Of a DNA stretch of 9,360 nt, positions 5,356 to 9,360 are shown in pieces. The notes under the pieces were generated by a model. It was not told the origin of the DNA. It ran no database searches and worked only from the letters and a program-made list of their open reading frames with translations. The DNA comes from an uncultured Oscillochloris sp. (GTDB lineage: Bacteria > Chloroflexota > Chloroflexia > Chloroflexales > Chloroflexaceae), in contig CAIRDL010001005.1 in NCBI GenBank assembly GCA_903877345.1, positions 1 to 9,360 of the forward strand, written 5' to 3'. Numbering within the stretch: the first letter of the stretch is position 1; each line of letters opens with the position of its first letter. Both the position numbers and the translations under genes were made by a program.

Positions 5356-5784
5356 TTACAAGCGCTACGGCAGACTGTCGTAGCAATTGCGGCAACACGG
5401 GCGCGACTCGGATTCGTCAGTGCGTGCTGAGCGCCGTGTGGTTCGCCGCCGAACTGAACGGAGTACAAAATCCTTTTCGGCCAAGAGCGCCAGCGTACGG
5501 TGTAGGCGGTAGGGTTCAGGGTTCAGGTTGAGCGCATCAGAAAGCTGTGCGCCAGCCAAGACTGCAACGTAGCCCGGAACTTGTTTTAAGCATAGCGCTA
5601 CTACTGACGGTGGTTCAAGTGGCGGAGCGGACGAAAGGAAGCGGATCCTTTCAATTGTTCTGTTGTGCCCCATACCGCGTGCTGCGTGATCGGTCAGGGT
5701 ACGGCCTAGTCACGGATCACGTAGTACGGATCAGGTGGCATTTGGGGGGCGACTGATGACTAGGAACGCCTTGGCGCGGTGGTG
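5356..5784. other. Intergenic region with no supported gene
   Basis: No reading frame here has a ribosome binding site or recognisable protein motifs. A 102-codon minus-strand frame (5365-5673) is low-complexity and crosses the dispersed repeat at 5512-5542. CGTGATC (5686-5692) and GATCACG (5715-5721) form a short inverted repeat upstream of the prenyl synthase promoter. Confidence 0.5.
5512..5542 (+). repeat. Dispersed 31-nt repeat, copy 2
   Basis: Counterpart of 1081-1111 (26 of 31 identical). This copy begins with GGGTTCA followed by GGGTTCA, a short direct duplication. Confidence 0.55.
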
Positions 5785-5813
5785 TGCACAGACTGCCCAT
5801 TTCCAGCTACAAT
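5785..5813 (+). promoter_or_regulatory. Prenyl synthase promoter
   Basis: TGCACA (5785-5790) and TACAAT (5808-5813) are 17 nt apart. The -35 lies inside the 8-bp palindrome TGTGCACA (5783-5790), a possible operator half-overlap. The leader to the ATG would be about 130 nt. Confidence 0.45.
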
Positions 5814-5950
5814 AAGATGACACTTCGTTGCCTAACACTTTGGCCGCAGGAAATACCTAGAGCGGTCGCGGGCCGCTTAGGATAGAGTAGCGCAGGTCTG
5901 GGCGGAGCACCGTCCTGGTCGCCGACAGACCCTAGAAGAGGAACCGCCTG

Positions 5951-7030
5951 ATGGTTGCGTATCAGACTCATCCTAGCGAAGCGAACGTCCCCGGGGCCGT
6001 GGACCCCCTCACGAACCACGCAGAGTCGCGCTCGACCCTAGCTCATCCTCGTCAGGTAGGGGGCGTCCTTGAGTTGTTTGAGCGTGCCCAGCTCATGACT
6101 GACCTTGAGGCAGTCGAGCAACTTTTACTGGTACGGGCGACCTCACAATCGGAGGTAATTACGAGTGCCAGTACGCACACGATTCGCTCAGGGGGAAAAC
6201 GATTGCGGGCCGCATTGGCCTTGTTGGCCGCCCGCCTTGGTCAGTACGATCTGCCAAATGTGATTCACGCTGCTGCCGCCGTTGAGCTGATCCAGGCCGC
6301 TTCGTTGGTTCACGACGACTTGGTTGATCAGGCGGCCCGTCGCCGTGGCCGCGTGACGGTGCATGCGCGCTGGGATAACGATGTCGCCCTGATGGTGGGG
6401 GATTTCTTCTTCGCCTTGGCTTCGCGTGAGATGGCGCTGAGCCCGGATCCGCGCATCATCACCTACTACGCCCAAGCGGTGCAGACGATTGTGGAGGGTG
6501 AACTGAGCCCCGTCACGCTGATCGAACCTGTCGCACCCGCACTGGAGCAGTACTACTACAAGACTGGGGCGAAGACGGCCTCGCTTTTTGAGGCGGCATG
6601 TAAAGCGGGGATGGCCGCCGGTGGCGGAGACGAGGGCCAGATCGTTGCCTTGGGGCGCTATGGCTTTGCCTTGGGAATGGCGTTCCAGATCATTGACGAC
6701 ATCCTCGATTTCACCAGTGATGAAGTGACGTTGGGCAAGCCCGCCGGCAATGATTTGCGTCAGGGTACGATTACGCTGCCACTGATTTACGCCGTGGCCC
6801 GCACGGGGAGCTCGCGCCTGCGGGCGCTGATCGAGCAAGGGCTACCGACCGAGGCGCAGGTGCGGGCGGCGATTGCGGAGGTGACGGCGGCGGGTGGAAT
6901 TGATGCGGCGATGGCCGAGGCCCGTCGGTTCATCAGCGAGGCGAGTGCCCAACTTGCCGCGTTCCCGGCGTCGCCCGCGCATCGGGCACTGGTTGACCTG
7001 GCCCACTTCGTGATCTACCGCGAGGCGTAG
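5951..7030 (+). CDS. Long-chain trans-polyprenyl diphosphate synthase
   Basis: A cytosolic, all-alpha class I prenyltransferase of 359 residues that condenses isopentenyl diphosphate units onto an allylic primer. All family motifs are present: GGKR (81-84), first Asp-rich motif DDLVD (122-126) with RRRGR (130-134), KT (204-205), FQIIDDILD (245-253, second Asp-rich motif) and GNDLRQGTITLP (266-277). The residues 4 and 5 positions before the first Asp motif are Ser118 and Ala117. Bulky aromatics there stop growth at C15, so small residues point to a long product, probably a menaquinone side chain or carrier-lipid precursor. Exact chain length cannot be read from sequence. The first 48 residues are an unusual polar extension. 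An ATG at 6095 would remove it but lacks a ribosome binding site, whereas GAGG at 5938-5941 lies 9 nt from the 5951 ATG. The gene converges with the metallopeptidase gene. Confidence 0.92.
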   Translation: MVAYQTHPSEANVPGAVDPLTNHAESRSTLAHPRQVGGVLELFERAQLMTDLEAVEQLLLVRATSQSEVITSASTHTIRSGGKRLRAALALLAARLGQYDLPNVIHAAAAVELIQAASLVHDDLVDQAARRRGRVTVHARWDNDVALMVGDFFFALASREMALSPDPRIITYYAQAVQTIVEGELSPVTLIEPVAPALEQYYYKTGAKTASLFEAACKAGMAAGGGDEGQIVALGRYGFALGMAFQIIDDILDFTSDEVTLGKPAGNDLRQGTITLPLIYAVARTGSSRLRALIEQGLPTEAQVRAAIAEVTAAGGIDAAMAEARRFISEASAQLAAFPASPAHRALVDLAHFVIYREA

Positions 7031-7092
7031 GCTTGCCCAAGCCAAGGGGCCGGGTTGTCAGCGGAGGGTCGCAAGGTTCAGAAGGGGCGGTT

Positions 7093-7188
7093 TCAGCTTG
7101 ACAGTTCGTAGGAGGGGCTTTAGCCCCGTGCAAGGCTTTGTAACGCGGCTGAAGCCGCTACTACGAACTGAATAGACTGTCAAGCTGA
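7093..7188. repeat. Nested cloverleaf-like inverted repeat between convergent genes
   Basis: Outer arms of 12 bp, TCAGCTTGACAG (7093-7104) and CTGTCAAGCTGA (7177-7188), are perfect inverted copies. Inner arms CAGTTCGTAG (7102-7111) and CTACGAACTG (7161-7170) are also perfect, and the two left arms share CAG. Inside are two perfect hairpins, GGGGCT-TT-AGCCCC (7114-7127) and GCGGCT-GA-AGCCGC (7145-7158). Beyond the outer arms, GGTTCA (7075-7080) and TGAACC (7191-7196) also pair. The element fills the gap between two converging genes, so it could act as a two-way transcription barrier. Its size and symmetric ends would also fit a small non-autonomous mobile repeat. No target-site duplication is obvious. 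Confidence 0.7.
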
Positions 7189-7201
7189 TTTGAACCATGC
7201 C

Positions 7202-9019
7202 TTAGCCGAAAAGCCCGATAATTTGCACGATGGTCTGGAGCCAAAACACGAGGCGGGCAGCGAGGGTGAGGGTCGGCAATGGCTGCACGGTCGTGGCGGC
7301 TGCATTATCGGCCCGGTTCACCTCGGCAAAAAGCAGCGCTGCGGGGTCAACCACCGCAGCTACCGGCTGCGCACCAGGGGGCAGCGCGAGCGTGATACGG
7401 GTGGCGATGCCGTCAAGGGGGTAGGTCTGGGTGGCACCGTTGGCGAAACTCACCAGCACGCTGGTGGGGACGCGCACGCTGCCGGTGCGTTCGATGGTGA
7501 CAGAACTGTCTGTAATGGGCAGCACCCGGTAGTCAATCTGGCCGGTGGTGGCGATGAAATCGTCAAAAAACCAGCTTAGATCGCCCAACTCGCGTTCCAT
7601 GACCGCACGGAAGTCGGCGGCAGTCGGGTGGCGGTAGCGCCAAGCGGCCAAATAGGCGGTCATTGCCTTGCGGAAACGCTCAGCCCCGGCCACCCGCTCC
7701 AAGGTAATGAAGCCGACGGCGGGCTTACAATAGGCCCCAAGCGCGTAGTCGCCCCCGTAGGCCCAAGCGGGTAAGTCGGCGCGCACGGCGGGCTGGCTGG
7801 CGTAGGTCGTCCAATCCAGGGTGGCGGCGCTGATGCTTGGGCCGAGCCGCAACTGCCGCCCCGTCGTCTCCATCAGGCGCGCCCCGCTGTACTCAGTCAG
7901 CCCTTCATCAAGCCAAGGCTCGCGAGCCTCATTGGTGGCGGTCTGCATCGGCCACCACTGATGGCCGATTTCGTGGGCGATCACCAGTTCATCGTAGCCG
8001 TCACTGAGCGGCAGACTGTCGCCGCTCCCGGTAATCAGGGTTGGGTATTCCATCCCACCGGCCCCACCAGCGTTCGCCGGCACATCAACGACAGTCAAAC
8101 GGGCGTGCGGGTATACGCCGTACCAGGCACCGTAGGTCAGGAGCGAGTCAACGGCGATCTTGAGGTAGCGCTGGGCGCTCGCCCGGTGTTCGGGCAGCAA
8201 AAAGAGCTTGACCTCAGTAGGGCCAGCCTGGGTCGTGTGTATTTGGAAATCGGGCGAGGCAGCGAAGGCGAAATCGCTGACGTTTTCCGCGATAAACGTC
8301 TGACTCTGTACCTCATCGGCAATAGTAGCTTCCCCAACAGGCAGCCCCGTGGCGGCGATGACGTAAGCGGCAGGGGCGGTGATAGTGATTTCGTAGCGCC
8401 CGAAGTCGTGAAAAAACTCGCTGTTGAGGTGCCAGGGCTCCGTATCCCACTGCCCCCGATCATAGACCGCCAGTTTCGGATACCACTGGCCGACCATAAA
8501 AAAGGTGTCGTCGCGCCCGCCGTAGCCGGTGCGGGCGAAGACCCGGGGGAGGAGGCTTGTCCAGGCGACCTCGAGCGTAACCGCTTGACCAGGGGCAAGG
8601 AGCATAGGCAGGGGGACGTGCAAAAGCGTATCGGTGAGCGTGCTGGTGGCGAGGAGATCGCCCCCGCCCTGGAGGGTGAGGCGCGTGAGGGTGAGGTCGC
8701 CGCGAGTCGCGTCGGCGGCGAAACCCCGGTGACTGCCGCCCGACTCGCGCATCCAGACGGTATCATCGGCGCTAAATGCCTTCAGATAGAGGTGCAGCCA
8801 GAGTTCGTGCAACGGGTCGGTGGCGGGGTTGGTGTAGGTCATGCGGCCCTCGCCGCGCACCGTCTTGGTCGTCGGGTCGAGGGTAACGGCAAGCGTGTAG
8901 GCGGCAGTCTGCGGCGCACTGGTGAGGCTCTGGCTGCGGGGCTTGGGCTGCGGCGCGGCGAGAGCAGCGCTGAGAACGAGGGCCAAGAGCAGAACCAGGA
9001 GAAGCCAGTGATAGCGCAT
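7202..9019 (-). CDS. Secreted M1-family (gluzincin) metallopeptidase
   Basis: A 605-residue exported zinc peptidase, probably an aminopeptidase. A signal peptide covers 1-22 (hydrophobic core 5-20, likely cut near ALAA). A beta-rich N-terminal domain follows (about 38-265). The substrate-binding loop GGMEYP is at 321-326, in place of the classic GAMEN. The zinc motif HEIGHQWW is at 349-356 and the third ligand Glu372 in DEGLTEY, exactly 18 residues after His353. Tyr430 in YCKPA lies where the catalytic Tyr of the YxKG motif is expected. Residues 500-570 form a small beta domain, and the last 19 residues (587-605) are hydrophobic and might anchor the protein. The long helical C-terminal domain of classic M1 enzymes is missing, as in many short bacterial relatives. 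The ATG at 9019 has AGAGG at 9026-9030 with 6-nt spacing. Confidence 0.9.
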   Translation of the reverse strand: MRYHWLLLVLLLALVLSAALAAPQPKPRSQSLTSAPQTAAYTLAVTLDPTTKTVRGEGRMTYTNPATDPLHELWLHLYLKAFSADDTVWMRESGGSHRGFAADATRGDLTLTRLTLQGGGDLLATSTLTDTLLHVPLPMLLAPGQAVTLEVAWTSLLPRVFARTGYGGRDDTFFMVGQWYPKLAVYDRGQWDTEPWHLNSEFFHDFGRYEITITAPAAYVIAATGLPVGEATIADEVQSQTFIAENVSDFAFAASPDFQIHTTQAGPTEVKLFLLPEHRASAQRYLKIAVDSLLTYGAWYGVYPHARLTVVDVPANAGGAGGMEYPTLITGSGDSLPLSDGYDELVIAHEIGHQWWPMQTATNEAREPWLDEGLTEYSGARLMETTGRQLRLGPSISAATLDWTTYASQPAVRADLPAWAYGGDYALGAYCKPAVGFITLERVAGAERFRKAMTAYLAAWRYRHPTAADFRAVMERELGDLSWFFDDFIATTGQIDYRVLPITDSSVTIERTGSVRVPTSVLVSFANGATQTYPLDGIATRITLALPPGAQPVAAVVDPAALLFAEVNRADNAAATTVQPLPTLTLAARLVFWLQTIVQIIGLFG

Positions 9020-9063
9020 CGGCGGCCTCTTAGCCTTGCATATGACTAAAATCTGTGGAATCG

Positions 9064-9073
9064 CAGCATGCTG
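9064..9073. promoter_or_regulatory. 10-bp palindrome in the metallopeptidase leader
   Basis: CAGCATGCTG is a perfect palindrome between the predicted transcription start (near 9128) and the start codon. It could be an operator, but a single short palindrome may also be chance. Confidence 0.2.
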
Positions 9074-9133
9074 TTGAAGTGCAAACCATTGGTACTTCGT
9101 TGTCTGGGCGCGTATCTTGACACATCTGTACGG

Positions 9134-9162
9134 ATTATACCAGCAACGGCGGTGTCATGCAA
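9134..9162 (-). promoter_or_regulatory. Metallopeptidase promoter with extended -10
   Basis: TATAAT (9139-9134) is preceded directly by TGG, giving an extended -10 element. TTGCAT (9162-9157) sits 17 nt upstream. Transcription would start near 9128, leaving a leader of roughly 108 nt. Confidence 0.6.
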
Positions 9163-9196
9163 TCCAAAACCTGAAGCCACCCAACGACGGGTAAGC

Positions 9197-9236
9197 GCGC
9201 CAAAGCAAAGAAGAACGGCTGCCTTGCGGCAGCCGT
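9197..9236 (-). terminator. Rho-independent terminator, minus strand
   Basis: ACGGCTGCC (9215-9223) and GGCAGCCGT (9228-9236) form a perfect 9-bp stem with a 4-nt loop. Reading leftwards, the stem is followed at once by the T-rich tail TTCTTCTTTGCTTT. No T-run exists on the other side. It should end a minus-strand transcript coming from the right, insulating it from the metallopeptidase promoter. Confidence 0.7.
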
Positions 9237-9313
9237 GAGGGATAGCGGGGAAAAAGGGGGCGACGTGAGGCCGGTTTGGGGAGGGTAGCGCTTGGTTGCG
9301 ATGACCGCCGCAA

Positions 9314-9360
9314 TCATCGTCTGATCTGTTGGCCCCAGTATAGAGGGTGGTCTACGCCGC
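9314..9360 (-). CDS. Possible last codons of a minus-strand gene continuing past the right edge
   Basis: One minus-strand frame reads GVDHPLYWGQQIRR and then TGA (9316-9314), about 77 nt before the terminator hairpin. That hairpin implies a transcribed gene to the right, and this is one frame that stops at a sensible place. Fourteen codons are too few to identify a family, and the competing frames cannot be dismissed. Confidence 0.25.
   Translation of the reverse strand, partial: GVDHPLYWGQQIRR

Noticed and set aside
5365..5673. 102-codon minus-strand frame in the divergent spacer
   Set aside because: No ribosome binding site, odd composition, and it runs through a dispersed non-coding repeat.
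5618..5680. Possible tRNA-like stretch around GGTTCAAGTGG
   Set aside because: No acceptor stem, anticodon arm or CCA end could be formed.
7961..9049. Long plus-strand open frame opposite the metallopeptidase gene
   Set aside because: It is an antisense shadow in GC-rich DNA; the minus-strand frame carries all M1 motifs and a signal peptide.
9117..9122. Perfect TTGACA on the plus strand
   Set aside because: No -10 at 15-19 nt and no plus-strand gene downstream in the window.
9135..9317. 60-codon minus-strand frame at the right edge
   Set aside because: It reads straight through the terminator stem and the metallopeptidase -10 box.

Overview
The window is about 9.4 kb of GC-rich bacterial chromosome, most likely from a member of the Chloroflexota (class Chloroflexia, possibly a relative of Chloroflexus, Roseiflexus or Oscillochloris). 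The assignment is an inference. It rests on a methylmalonyl-CoA mutase N-terminus, a PadR regulator with a Gly-Pro-Phe-rich head, a divergent sigma-like protein next to a LytR-CpsA-Psr (LCP) protein, and many GC-rich hairpin repeats between genes. No single marker proves it. I see no CRISPR array, insertion sequence, phage gene, tRNA or rRNA.

Layout from left to right. (1) Positions 1-175, minus: 5' end of the methylmalonyl-CoA mutase large subunit. (2) 176-345: divergent intergenic region with a TATAAT box facing the mutase and a clear TTGACG-N17-TACACT promoter facing padR. Two identical CGATATATCG palindromes sit on the padR promoter. (3) 346-1062, plus: PadR-family regulator. (4) 1063-1246: convergent spacer with two hairpins. 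(5) 1247-2611, minus: secreted alpha/beta hydrolase. (6) 2612-3275: no gene, but several inverted repeats. (7) 3276-4307, minus: LCP glycopolymer transferase-like membrane protein. (8) 4405-5193, minus: divergent sigma-70-like protein. (9) 5194-5950: divergent spacer with a promoter for each neighbour and one copy of a dispersed repeat. (10) 5951-7030, plus: long-chain polyprenyl diphosphate synthase. (11) 7031-7201: convergent spacer holding a nested cloverleaf-like inverted repeat. (12) 7202-9019, minus: secreted M1-type metallopeptidase with a good promoter. (13) 9020-9360: its leader, a minus-strand terminator, and perhaps the last codons of another minus-strand gene.

Most genes appear to be single transcription units. 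There is no strong case for a shared pathway. Three genes concern the cell surface (secreted hydrolase, LCP protein, secreted metallopeptidase). The prenyl synthase supplies an isoprenoid chain for a quinone or a carrier lipid, and the mutase belongs to central carbon metabolism. The sigma-like and LCP genes are adjacent and co-directional, but the LCP gene has its own TATAAT promoter in the gap.

I did not find a convincing new multi-gene system. The items most worth a second look are the PadR protein with its paired operators and metal-ligand-rich, collagen-like N-terminus; the nested cloverleaf repeat at 7093-7188; and promoter evidence that two genes start well inside their longest open frames.
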